From contig CAVQZC010000007.1 in assembly GCA_963718315.1 (NCBI GenBank), forward strand, positions 1,000,118-1,064,117: a DNA stretch of 64,000 bases. Direction: 5' to 3'. The notes beneath the pieces are model-generated. The model searched no databases. It worked only from the letters and a program-made list of their open reading frames with translations, and was not told the origin of the DNA. The stretch comes from CAVQZC01 sp963718315. GTDB lineage: Bacteria; Actinomycetota; Thermoleophilia; Gaiellales; JAICJC01. A program made the position numbers and the translations under genes. Shown piece after piece: positions 18,088 through 26,506 of the stretch. The first letter of the stretch is position 1. Every line of letters starts with the position of its first letter.

Positions 18088-18953
18088 CGACCGAAGCCCG
18101 CATCGCAGACGTCGCCTTCAGCCGCTACGACGGCCCCCGCTCCGGACGGCTGGCAGCGATCTGGTCGCTGGCGCGTTGGAGTGCGCTACGGGCCCTCGGG
18201 GCCCGCCGCAGCTGGAAGGCGAAGGTGATTCCCGTCGCCCTCACCCTGCTCGCGTTCTCCCCGGCGCTGGTGATCCTCGGCATCCGGGCGCTGTTTGCCG
18301 GGTCGACCCTCGCCCACGACGCGAGCACCGCGCTGCCCTACTCCGACTACACCAGCGCGATCTCGGTCGTGATCCTGGTCTACAGCGTGATCCTGATCCC
18401 CGAGCTGGTCTGCCCGGACCGCCGCGACCGGACGCTGTCGCTGTATTTCTCGACCGCGATCGGGCCAAGCGACTACGTGATCGGCAAGATCCTCGCGGCC
18501 GTGCTGCCGCTGTGCGCGCTGACGCTGCTGCCCCCGCTGCTGCTGTACGTCGGCAACGTGCTGTTTGCCGTGCACCCGGTCGGCTACCTGGAGAATCACC
18601 TGGCAGACCCGCTGCGGATCATCGGCGGAGGCCTGACGATCGCGGTCACGTACGGCCTGGTCGGCCTGGCCATCTCGTCGCTGACCAGCCGCCGTGCGTT
18701 CGCGGTCGGCGGCTACCTGGCCTTCCTCGCCATCCCCACGATCATCGGCGGAGTGCTCGCCCACGCGCTCAACGAGCGCTACCTGCGGCTGCTTGCCTTC
18801 GCGGCCGCCCCCCAGCAGACATCGCGTGGCCTGTACCCCGGCTACACCGATCGCGGCAACATCTCAGCCTGGGTCTGGGCGTCCGTGTCGGTCGAGCTGA
18901 TCGTGGTCGCCATCGCCGTGCTCGCCATCCGCTACGGCAGGGACGAGGGATGA
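18084..18953 (+). CDS. ABC-2 type permease
   Basis: This 289-residue membrane protein has six hydrophobic segments arranged as in ABC-2 permeases, with the characteristic cytoplasmic motif PDRRDRTLSLYFSTAIGPSD after the second helix. The GTG start at 18084 overlaps the stop of the ATPase gene (GTGA) and its own stop overlaps the next ATPase start (ATGA), so translation is coupled through the operon. It presumably dimerises and works with the ATPase at 17158. No substrate clue is visible. Confidence 0.88.
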   Translation: MTTEARIADVAFSRYDGPRSGRLAAIWSLARWSALRALGARRSWKAKVIPVALTLLAFSPALVILGIRALFAGSTLAHDASTALPYSDYTSAISVVILVYSVILIPELVCPDRRDRTLSLYFSTAIGPSDYVIGKILAAVLPLCALTLLPPLLLYVGNVLFAVHPVGYLENHLADPLRIIGGGLTIAVTYGLVGLAISSLTSRRAFAVGGYLAFLAIPTIIGGVLAHALNERYLRLLAFAAAPQQTSRGLYPGYTDRGNISAWVWASVSVELIVVAIAVLAIRYGRDEG

Positions 18954-19892
18954 GCGACACGCCGGCCATCGAGTTCACCTCGGTCTCCCGGTGGTTCGGC
19001 GACACGGTCGCCCTGGCCGACGTCTCGTTCACCGCCGCCGGGGGAGTGATCGGGCTGCTCGGGCACAACGGCGCCGGCAAGTCCACGACACTCAAGCTGT
19101 GCGGCGGCTTCTCGACGCCGAGCTCGGGCACCGTCCGCATCTTCGGCGTCAACCCGCGGCGCGAGCCCGACGTGTACAGGCGGATCGGGATCGTGCCCGA
19201 CCACAGCCCGCCGTGGCCGTTCCTGTCGGCGCGCGAGGTGGTCGAGCTCTCAGCGCGGCTGCACAAGGTGCGCGACTACCGGGGCGCGGCCGCCGAGGCG
19301 ATCGCCACCGTCGACCTCGAGGACGCCGCCGACCGCAGCGTGGGCGAGTTCTCCCACGGCATGCGACAGCGGGTGAAGCTCGCACAGGCGCTGGCGCACG
19401 ACCCGGAGCTGCTGCTTGCTGGACGAGCCGCTGAACGGCCTCGACCCGGCCCAGCGCGGCCACGTGATCGAGCTGCTCACGCGGCTGGGCACCGAGGGCC
19501 GCACCGTCATCGTGTCGTCCCACGTGCTGCACGAGGTGGAGCGGATGGCGCCGCGCGTCCTGGTGCTCGTCAACGGGCACCTGGTCGCGGAGGGCTCGAC
19601 CGAGGCGATCCGCCAGCTGATCAGCGAGCGTCCACGGCGCGTGCTGGTGCGGCCGGGCGGCGATCCCCGGGCGCTTGCCCGTGCGCTGCTCGAGATGACC
19701 AGCGTCGACGCGGTGCGGATCGACGACGGCACGGTCGAGATCGAGACGTCCGACCCGACGGCGCTCGGAGTTGCCCTCCCCCAGGCGGCCCGCAAGCTGG
19801 ACGACGTGCTGGCCTCGATCCAGCCGGTGGGCGACGACCTGGAGAGCGTGTACGCCTACCTGCATCAGCGGGCACGAGGGCAGGCGCGGTGA
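18950..19892 (+). CDS. ABC exporter ATP-binding protein (frameshift)
   Basis: This second ATPase of the operon has Walker A GHNGAGKSTTL, the signature region FSHGMRQRVKLAQA and Walker B LLLLDEPLNGLDP. The Walker B is split by a frameshift: at about 19418 CTGCTGCTTGCTGGAC carries one extra T; removing it restores four consecutive Leu codons and Asp-Glu-Pro, and gives 313 residues. Downstream the switch His is in VSSHVLHEVE and a regulatory domain follows. The start ATG overlaps the permease stop and its stop overlaps the next permease start. The split is most simply a sequence error, since the rest is fully conserved. Confidence 0.88.
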
Positions 19893-20608
19893 TCGGCCCC
19901 GTCGTCCGTCTGACGCTGCGCGCGCTGGTGCTGCAGAAGCGCACGCTGCTGCTGGCCGCGGTCGCCCTGCTGCCGGTGGTGATGGCGTTCGTCTACGCCC
20001 TCGCCCACCCGGCGGGCTCGAACCGCCACGACTTCTACTCCGGGCTCGTCCAGCAGCTGTTCGTGCCCACGGTTGCGTCGCTGGTCTCGCTGGTGTTCGG
20101 TGTCAGCGCGTTCGGGGACGAGCGTGAGGACGGCACCATCCTCTACCTGGTGGCAACGCCGCAGCCGCGGATCGAGCTGGCAGGGGCGAAGATCCTCGCG
20201 GCGTGGCTGGCGTCGATGATCCTGCTCGTGCCGAGCCTGGTGATCAGCGGTCTCCTCGGGCTCGGCTCGGGGGCCAGCGCGTCGCTGATCGGGTGGCCGC
20301 TGCTGGGGGTGGCGACGGCCAGCCTGGCCTACTGCGCCGTGGCGGCATGGCTCTCGCTGTACACCCGCCGGCCGGTCGTGATCGGGGTGCTCTACATCCT
20401 GCTCTGGGAGAGCTCGATCGCGACCTTCGCCGCGTCGGCCAAGAAGCTCTCGATCTCCGCCTACGGACGCGCGTTCGTCGCCCACGTGCTGCCCCAGTCC
20501 TCGCCGGCCGTGACCAGCACGGGCGTGGCGGCGGTGGTGCTGGCGGTCGTCGTGTCCGTCGCCCTCTGGGCCACCGCGCGCGGGCTCTCGCACCGCGAGC
20601 TTCCCTAG
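19889..20608 (+). CDS. ABC-2 type permease
   Basis: This 239-residue protein has six hydrophobic helices and the ABC-2 permease hallmark FGDEREDGTILYLVATPQPR between helices two and three. The GTG at 19889 overlaps the stop of the preceding ATPase. It is the last gene of the 15999-20608 operon and is the partner of the second ATPase. Two different ATPase/permease pairs in one operon suggest either a heteromeric exporter or two related systems acting on the same substrate. A putative weak terminator was not obvious in the 43 bp before the next gene. Confidence 0.88.
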   Translation: MIGPVVRLTLRALVLQKRTLLLAAVALLPVVMAFVYALAHPAGSNRHDFYSGLVQQLFVPTVASLVSLVFGVSAFGDEREDGTILYLVATPQPRIELAGAKILAAWLASMILLVPSLVISGLLGLGSGASASLIGWPLLGVATASLAYCAVAAWLSLYTRRPVVIGVLYILLWESSIATFAASAKKLSISAYGRAFVAHVLPQSSPAVTSTGVAAVVLAVVVSVALWATARGLSHRELP

Positions 20609-20651
20609 AAGCCCACCAGGCGACTCGCGTATCCTCGGCAGCACCCGATCC

Positions 20652-22726
20652 ATGGAGCTGCCGATGCGCGACCCCCGATACGACGTCCTCTTCGAGCCCG
20701 TTGCGCTGGGCCCGGTGACTGCCCGCAACCGCTTCTTCCAGGTGCCCCACTGCAACGGCATGGGCTACCGCGACCCGACCGCCCACGCCGAGATGCGGGG
20801 CGTCAAGGCCGAGGGCGGCTGGGCGGTGGTGTGCACCGAGGAGGTCGAGATCCACTACACGTCGGAGGTCACGCCCTACATCGAGGGGCGGATCTGGGAC
20901 GACGCCGACATCCCGGCTCACGAGCGGCTGGTCGACCGGGTACACGCCCACGGGTCGCTGGCCGGCATCGAGCTCTGCCACAACGGCATGGTGGCCGGGA
21001 ACCTGCACACGCGCGAGACGCCGATGGGCCCGGCCCACCTGCCCGACCGCGACAACCCGATCCAGGCTCGCGCGATGACGCTGGACGACATCGCCGACCT
21101 CCGGCGCTGGCACCGGCAGGCCACGCGGCGCGTCGCTGCGAGCCGGGTACGACCTGGTCTACGTCTACGCGGGGCACAACCTGTCGACGGTCCAGCACTT
21201 CCTGTCCCGCCGCTTCAACGATCGCAGCGACGCCTACGGAGGCAGCCTCGAGAACCGGGCGCGGCTGCTGCGCGAGATCCTCGAGGACACGCTGGAGGAG
21301 TGCGAGGGCCGCGCGGCCGTCGCCTGCCGGATCGCGGTCGACGAGCTGATCGGCGAGCGCGGCATCGAGCGCAGCGAGATGGAGGAGATCCTGGGCATGG
21401 TCGGCGAGCTGCCCGACCTGTGGGACTTCATGCTCGGCTCGTGGCCGGACGACTCGGTCACCTCCCGGTTCGGGCACGAGGGCATCCAGGAGCCGTATGT
21501 CCGCGGCCTCAAGCAGCTGACCAGCAAGCCGGTCGTCGGCGTCGGCTGGTTCACCTCGCCGGACACGATGGTGCGCATGATCACCAGCGGCACCCTCGAC
21601 CTGATCGGGGCCGCCCGCCCGTCGATCGCAGACCCGTTCCTGCCCAAGAAGATCGAGGAGGGGCGCCTGGAGGACATCCGCGAGTGCATCGGCTGCAACA
21701 TCTGCGTCTCGGGTGACTTCACGATGTCCCCGATCCGCTGCACCCAGAACCCGAGCATGGGCGAGGAGTGGCGGCGCGGCTGGCATCCCGAGCGGATCCG
21801 ATCCGCGGAGAGCGACTCGCGGGTGCTGGTTGCCGGCGGCGGGCCTGCCGGACTGGAGGCGGCGATGATGCTCGGCCGCCGCGGCTACCAGGTGATGCTC
21901 GCCGAGGCAACGGACGCCCTCGGCGGCCGGGTCGCGAAGGAGGCCCGGCTGCCGGGCCTGTCCGCCTGGATCCGGGTGCTCGACTACCGCGCGTCGCAGC
22001 TTGCCCGCGACGGCAACGTGGAGGTCGCCTACAACAGCCGCCTCGACGCCGAGGAGGTGCTGGAGTACGGCTTCGACCACGTCTGCATCGCAACCGGTTC
22101 GCGCTGGCGGCGACGACGGAGTCGGCCGGGTGCACACCTACCCGATCCCGCTGTCCCACGAGCTCCCGGTGATGACGCCCGACGACCTGATGGCGGGTGA
22201 CCTCCCGGCGGGCGAGCACGTTGTCCTCTTCGACGACGATCACTACTACATGGGCGGGGTGCTGACCGAGCTGCTGATCAAGGAGGGCCGCCGCGTGACG
22301 TTGGTGACCCCTTCGGCGCGCGTCTCGGAGTGGGCCGATCACACCATGGAGCAGGAGCGGATCCAGGGCCGGCTGATGGAGCTCGGCGCGGAGCTGATGC
22401 TGTCGCACGTGCTGCAGGAGAGCACTGACGAGGGCGTCCGCGTGACGTGCTCCTACACCGGCCGACCGGCCGAGATCGCCTGTGACGCCCTGGTGCTGGT
22501 CACGGCCCGGCTGCCGTTCGATGCGCTCTCCGCCGGGCTGGCCGCCGCCGGAGACCGCGTGGCCGAGGCGGGCGTCCGCTCCGTTGTCACGGTCGGCGAC
22601 GCCTATGCCCCGGGCACGATCGCCACCGCCATCTGGGGCGGTCGCCGATACGCCGAGGAGCTCGACGGACCGCCGCGCACCGGCGACGTCGTGCCGTTCC
22701 TGCGCGAGGTCGTCCGGCTGGCCTGA
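20652..22726 (+). CDS. NADH:flavin oxidoreductase, FMN/4Fe-4S/FAD (dienoyl-CoA reductase-like; two frameshifts)
   Basis: This is a long old-yellow-enzyme-type reductase of about 690 residues, of the 2,4-dienoyl-CoA reductase/trimethylamine dehydrogenase group. The FMN-binding TIM barrel occupies the first 340 residues, a 4Fe-4S site follows in ECIGCNICVSGD with a later IRC, and the FAD/NAD domain starts at VAGGGPAGLEAAMML. Two single-base insertions break the frame: near 21141 (within ATRRVAA-AGYDLVY) and near 22111 (SRWR-DDGVGRVHT). Removing both gives a continuous, full-length protein. An ATG at 20664 is an alternative start. Substrate could be an enoyl-CoA, a methylamine or another alkene. 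Confidence 0.85.
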
Positions 22727-22782
22727 ACGAGGCGATCCGCACGATGTATCCTCGTCCCGAGCGCAACCACTGAGAGGGGACG

Positions 22783-23259
22783 ATGAACAGAGCACTCGCA
22801 GCGATCCTGGCGATCGGAGTCGCCGCCCTCGCGGTCGGACTTGGCCCGGCGTTCGGGCGAACCGACGCGCCGCTGGCGACCACGACCTGCAACGTGACGG
22901 GGACGGTCACCTTCTCACCGCCTATCACCAACGTCACCCAGACCACCGTCTCCAACGTCTACAACCAGGTGAAGCTGAACACCTGCTCCGGCACGGTCTC
23001 CTCGGCGACGATCAAGGGCGCCCTGAGCGGCCCGGCGTCGTGCAAGAAGGGCTCCGCCAGGGGCACGCTGACGTTCAAGTGGAACACCGGGACGAAGTCA
23101 AAGGTGAAGCTGAGGTACAAGAACGGCTCGCTGACCGGCACGGTCAAGAGCGGCACGTTTGCCGGCGGGACGGTGAGCGGCGGAGTCGCTCTGAGCCCGA
23201 CCGGCAACTGCGCGAGCGGTGTGACCTCGGCGGCGGTGAGCGGGACGATCAAGCTCTAG
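22783..23259 (+). CDS. Secreted beta-strand-rich protein, tandem paralogue 1
   Basis: This 158-residue protein has a signal peptide (MNRALAAILAIGVAALAVG, cleavage near AFGRT) and a mature part dominated by Thr, Gly and Ser in alternating strands, such as CNVTGTVTFSPP and GTLTFKWNTGTKSK. Four cysteines suggest disulfides. I do not recognise a named family. A ribosome site GAGAGGGG precedes the ATG. The next gene is a clear paralogue in the same direction with the same strand pattern. Function is unknown; an extracellular structural or adhesive role is possible. Confidence 0.75.
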   Translation: MNRALAAILAIGVAALAVGLGPAFGRTDAPLATTTCNVTGTVTFSPPITNVTQTTVSNVYNQVKLNTCSGTVSSATIKGALSGPASCKKGSARGTLTFKWNTGTKSKVKLRYKNGSLTGTVKSGTFAGGTVSGGVALSPTGNCASGVTSAAVSGTIKL

Positions 23260-23282
23260 GCACCACACTCAGGGGGATCACG

Positions 23283-23787
23283 ATGAAACGAGCTCTGGCA
23301 GGGATCGCCGCAGCAGGGGTGGTGGCCGTCTGCGCCGGGATCGGCCCGGCGTTCGGCCACACGAACGTCCCTGACCGCGGTGAGGACGTGCCACGCGTCT
23401 GGCACGGTCAAGTTCAGCCCGCCGCTCGGGCAGACCGCGCAGACCACGAAGCACATCTATACGAACGCGAACACCAAGCTTACGTCGTGCGTGCTGAGCA
23501 CCGCCACCGGCACGTTCGCGGGCACGCTGACCGGGACCGGATCGTGCGCCAAGGCGACCGCGAAGGGCACGCTCACCTTCACCTGGAACACCGGCCCCGA
23601 GTCGAAGGCGTCCGTGACGTTCAAGAGCGCCACCGACGGTAAGGGCAAGCTGACAGGCAAGGTCACCTCGGGACAGCTCAAAGGCACGGCGGTCAGCGGC
23701 ACCCTGACGTTCACGATGCTGAAGGGGAACTGCATTTCGGGACCGGGTGTCAGCCAGGCGACCTTCAAGGGCAAGCTGACGATCTGA
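23283..23787 (+). CDS. Secreted beta-strand-rich protein, tandem paralogue 2 (frameshift)
   Basis: This is the paralogue of the preceding gene: signal peptide MKRALAGIAAAGVVAVCAG, then HASGTVKFSPPLGQTAQTT matching NVTGTVTFSPPITNVTQTT in gene 1, then GTLTFTWNTGPESK. The frame breaks at about 23370; removing one C from GTCCCTGAC restores VLTAVRTCHASG and aligns residue by residue with the paralogue, giving 167 residues. The alignment of the two copies is what locates the error. GGGGGATCACG before the ATG is a plausible ribosome site. Function unknown. Confidence 0.75.
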
Positions 23788-23836
23788 CGCCTGCCATCTC
23801 ACGAATCTCTCCGACGGCGGCTCTAGAGTTGTCACG

Positions 23837-24784
23837 GTGGCGGAGGCAGCACAGGGACCCTCGCTGGTCATCGAGACCAGCGGACTGACCAAGCGGTTCG
23901 GCGAACGAACCGCGGTCGACCATGCCGACCTGCAGGTGCCTGCCGGGGTGGCGTTCGGATTCCTTGGGCCAAACGGTGCCGGCAAGACCACGCTCATCCG
24001 GGTGTTGCTCGGCCTGACAGCGGCGAGCGAAGGCGAGATGCGGATCCTCGGGATGCCGGTTCCCGCCCGCCGCCACGAGGCTCTGGCACGGGTCGGGGCG
24101 ATCGTCGAGGAGCCGCGCTTCCACGGCCATCTGACGGGCCGAGAGAACCTGGTTGTCGCCGCCGCGTGCCGTGACGCCGCCGCCGAGTCGCGGATCGGGC
24201 CGTCGCTGGAGCGCGTCGGGCTGACCGACCGTGCCGACGAGCGCGTCAAGTCCTACTCGATGGGTATGCGGCAGCGCCTCGGGATCGCCCGCTGCCTGCT
24301 GGCCGACCCGGAGCTGCTGATCCTGGACGAGCCGACCAACGGCCTCGACCCGGCCGGCATCATCGAGTTCCGCGAGTTCGTGCGATCGATCGTGGACGAC
24401 GGCCGCACCGTGTTCCTGTCCAGCCACCTGCTGGACGAGGTCGAGAAGATCTGCGACATGGCGGCCATCGTCGACCACGGCAAGATCCTGATGGCAGGCA
24501 CCGTGGCCGAGATCGCCGCCGGCGGCCAGCCGACGATCAGCGTCGGCGTCGACGACCCGACGCTGGCCGAGCGCGTACTGCTCGACCACCCGGCCGTTGC
24601 CGAGTCGGGCGAGATCGCGGGCGGCCTCCGGCTGGTGCTCGCCGACAGCTCCAACGCCGCCGTCGCCGACATCACGCGAAAGTTGGTCGAGGCGGGCGTC
24701 GGCGTCTATCGGGTCGAACCCGCGCGGGTGACGCTGGAGGAGCGCTTCCTGGAGGTCACGTCGCGGCTGGGGACGGACGAGTGA
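23837..24784 (+). CDS. ABC exporter ATP-binding protein
   Basis: This intact 315-residue ATPase has Walker A GPNGAGKTT, the signature YSMGMRQRLGIARC, Walker B LILDEPTNGLDP and switch His in LSSHLLDEVE. It belongs to the BcrA/DrrA-like exporter class and has the C-terminal regulatory domain of about 90 residues. GTG at 23837 is the start. It overlaps the permease by 4 bp. It is a separate two-gene exporter from the 17-20 kb operon; relatives include bacitracin- and lantibiotic-resistance transporters, but cargo cannot be assigned. Confidence 0.92.
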   Translation: MAEAAQGPSLVIETSGLTKRFGERTAVDHADLQVPAGVAFGFLGPNGAGKTTLIRVLLGLTAASEGEMRILGMPVPARRHEALARVGAIVEEPRFHGHLTGRENLVVAAACRDAAAESRIGPSLERVGLTDRADERVKSYSMGMRQRLGIARCLLADPELLILDEPTNGLDPAGIIEFREFVRSIVDDGRTVFLSSHLLDEVEKICDMAAIVDHGKILMAGTVAEIAAGGQPTISVGVDDPTLAERVLLDHPAVAESGEIAGGLRLVLADSSNAAVADITRKLVEAGVGVYRVEPARVTLEERFLEVTSRLGTDE

Positions 24785-25545
24785 ACGGGCGCCTGATCTC
24801 CGCGGAGGTGCTGCGGCTGCGCAAGAGCCGCGCCCTCGTCATCTGGCTGACGGTGCTCACCACCGGCGCGGTGACGGCGTTCTTCCTGATCGCGCAGGGA
24901 TTCCACATCAACAACTCGGCACAGAACGGGCCTGCCGGCGGCGCGGTCAACTTCCGCCATGCACTGATGATCCTCAGCATTCTGGGCAGCGTCGCCGCGA
25001 CCATCCTCGGCACCAATGTGGGCACCAGCGACGTGACGTCGGGGGTCTTCCGTGATCTGGTGGTGACCGGCATCTCGCGGCTGCGGCTCTATCTGGCGCG
25101 TGTGCCGGGCCTGCTGGCCGTGTGGCTGCCGATCATCCTCGTGGCCTACGTCGTCGCGACGGTGTTCAACTTCGCGTTCGCCGGAAATCTGCGGACGCTC
25201 GGCGCGACAGCGATCATCAAGGACGGCCTCTGGGTGGTGGCGGTGACCTCGATCGCCCTGATGGTGGCGATGGGCCTGGCCTCCCTGATCGGCTCGCGCG
25301 GGATCACGATCGGCATCCTGCTCGGCTGGCAGCTCGCGATCTCCCCGCTGCTGGGCGCAATCTCGGTGCTCGGCGTTACCCGTGAGGTACTGCTGGAGTC
25401 GGCGACGGCCCGCGTCCAGCCGTTCACGGGCGGCGATCGGGGCACCATCACGATGTCGCTGATCGCAGCGATCGTGGTGCTGCTGTGCTGGGTCGCGGTG
25501 CCGCTGGCGATCGGCGCCTGGCGCACCACCACTCGCGACGCTTAG
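24781..25545 (+). CDS. ABC-2 type permease
   Basis: This 254-residue membrane protein has six hydrophobic helices, with an N-terminal SAEVLRLRKSRALV segment and the conserved DVTSGVFRDLVVTGISR cytoplasmic loop of ABC-2 permeases. The GTG start overlaps the ATPase stop (GTGA). Its stop codon TAG lies inside the left arm of a 17-bp inverted repeat that separates it from the convergent gene at 25635. It works with the ATPase at 23837. Confidence 0.88.
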   Translation: MNGRLISAEVLRLRKSRALVIWLTVLTTGAVTAFFLIAQGFHINNSAQNGPAGGAVNFRHALMILSILGSVAATILGTNVGTSDVTSGVFRDLVVTGISRLRLYLARVPGLLAVWLPIILVAYVVATVFNFAFAGNLRTLGATAIIKDGLWVVAVTSIALMVAMGLASLIGSRGITIGILLGWQLAISPLLGAISVLGVTREVLLESATARVQPFTGGDRGTITMSLIAAIVVLLCWVAVPLAIGAWRTTTRDA

Positions 25546-25634
25546 AACTGGTTTCGGAATGCCCGCCTGTTGCGGCTGGTTCGCGAAGGCGGCGCCCCTG
25601 CGCCCCACGACGCCGCTCATTCTGAAACCAGTTC
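25545..25634. repeat. 17-bp inverted repeat between convergent genes
   Basis: The arms are GAACTGGTTTCGGAATG (25545-25561) and CATTCTGAAACCAGTTC (25618-25634), complementary over 17 bp with one G-T mismatch, around a 56-nt G+C-rich spacer. The left arm begins at the last base of the permease stop codon and the right arm ends just before the stop codon of the minus-strand gene. It fits exactly between two convergent genes and could act as a bidirectional terminator or be a small palindromic repeat family. No T-run follows either arm. Confidence 0.7.
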
Positions 25635-25985
25635 CTAGAGACCGGTCGCGCCGCGGATGGCCGCCGCCGTTGCATCGGGGTTGTCGACGCTGATCACGAG
25701 CCGGTCGAAGGTCGCCCCTTCCAGCTCGACCACCACGGCCGGCCGGTCGTGGTAGACGGCGGCGAAGTCGTGGCCCTCGCCCCGACGGGCGCCCAGCGCG
25801 ATGATGCCGGGGATCCCCGTTCCCGGCGCACGGACCCCGCGCAGCTCGGGACGCGGCTCGTCAGCCACCCGCACGGCCCGCACAGCGGTGAGCGGAACAC
25901 GGATGTCGCCGCGGAACGCCCCCAGCTTCTCGAGCTCCGAGAGCGCGACCACCAGCTCGGTCCCGTTGACTCGAAGCTCCGCCAT
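25635..25985 (-). CDS. Conserved PH-like hypothetical protein
   Basis: This 116-residue protein starts at the ATG at 25985 (MAELRVNGTELVVALSELEK), overlapping the TGA of the UGSC selenoprotein gene. The sequence (IRVPLTAVRAVRVADEP then GTGIPGIIALGARR and FAAVYHDRPAVVVELEG) looks like a small pleckstrin-homology-type beta barrel seen in many actinobacterial hypothetical proteins. No catalytic residues stand out. Coupling to the UGSC gene implies cotranslation, but homologues occur elsewhere without it (from memory), so a direct functional link is uncertain. Confidence 0.72.
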   Translation of the reverse strand: MAELRVNGTELVVALSELEKLGAFRGDIRVPLTAVRAVRVADEPRPELRGVRAPGTGIPGIIALGARRGEGHDFAAVYHDRPAVVVELEGATFDRLVISVDNPDATAAAIRGATGL

Positions 25986-26506
25986 CAGCCCTCCTGGGTG
26001 GTCAGACGCTGCACGATTGCCGGGAACGCCGCGTCGGCCAGCGCCTGCAGCGCCTCCGCCGTGAGGAGCTGGACGGGGTGCGGCACGAGCACCATCCGGT
26101 AGTCGGGCATGCCAAGGACTCGCGCCTGCTCCAACGCCTCGTCGATGAAGGGCTCGGTACCGACCGAAGCGGTCGGGATCCCGAGCTTCTCCAGGCGTAC
26201 CACGTCGTGCACACTGCACGACACGCATGACCCTCAGTCGGCAAGCGCCTCGACCACGAGGTCGCCATGCAACGGGACGCGGTCGATCACCTCCCGCGAT
26301 GCCGGCTTCGAAAAGGTCTCCTTGTCGAGCCGGAAGGTCTGCGCGCCGACGGCGGCCAGACGCTCGGCGATCCGGTCGAGGAACTGGGCGCCGCGTGCCT
26401 TGCGGATGTCCAGCAGCACGACTCGACGCCCCTCCAGGCGCTCGGGCCGGGGCGCCGCGGGCACCGGCTCGGCGGTTCGCGGGTCGAACGGGCTCACGTA
26501 GTCCAT
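25985..26506 (-). CDS. UGSC-family selenoprotein (in-frame TGA at codon 91)
   Basis: The frame from the ATG at 26506 (RBS GGGAGGTG) runs 90 codons to a TGA at 26234-26236 and continues without frameshift to a stop at 25985, 173 residues in all. The TGA is the Sec of the family-naming motif: ALAD-U-GSCVSCSVHD, so U91, C94 and C97 form a redox cluster. The rest, including GTEPFIDEA and MPDYRMVLVPHPVQLL, matches the UGSC family of (seleno)proteins as I remember it; some members use Cys. A stem-loop directly follows the TGA. It overlaps the 485-residue upstream gene by 13 bp and the PH-like gene by 1 bp. The reaction catalysed is not known; a thiol-redox role is likely. Confidence 0.87.
26205..26236 (-). 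promoter_or_regulatory. SECIS element of the UGSC gene
   Basis: Reading on the minus strand, the UGA (26236-26234) is followed by a 12-nt spacer, TCGTGC (26221-26216), the loop AGUGU and GCACGA (26210-26205). The 6-bp stem is perfect and can extend by one G-C and two wobble pairs. The loop carries GU and lies 18 nt after the UGA, as in the formate dehydrogenase gene here. Confidence 0.78.

Noticed and set aside
19418..19418. Programmed frameshifting in the ABC ATPase and other genes
   Set aside because: Breaks occur in many unrelated genes without a shared slippery heptamer or downstream structure, so errors in the sequence are the simpler explanation.
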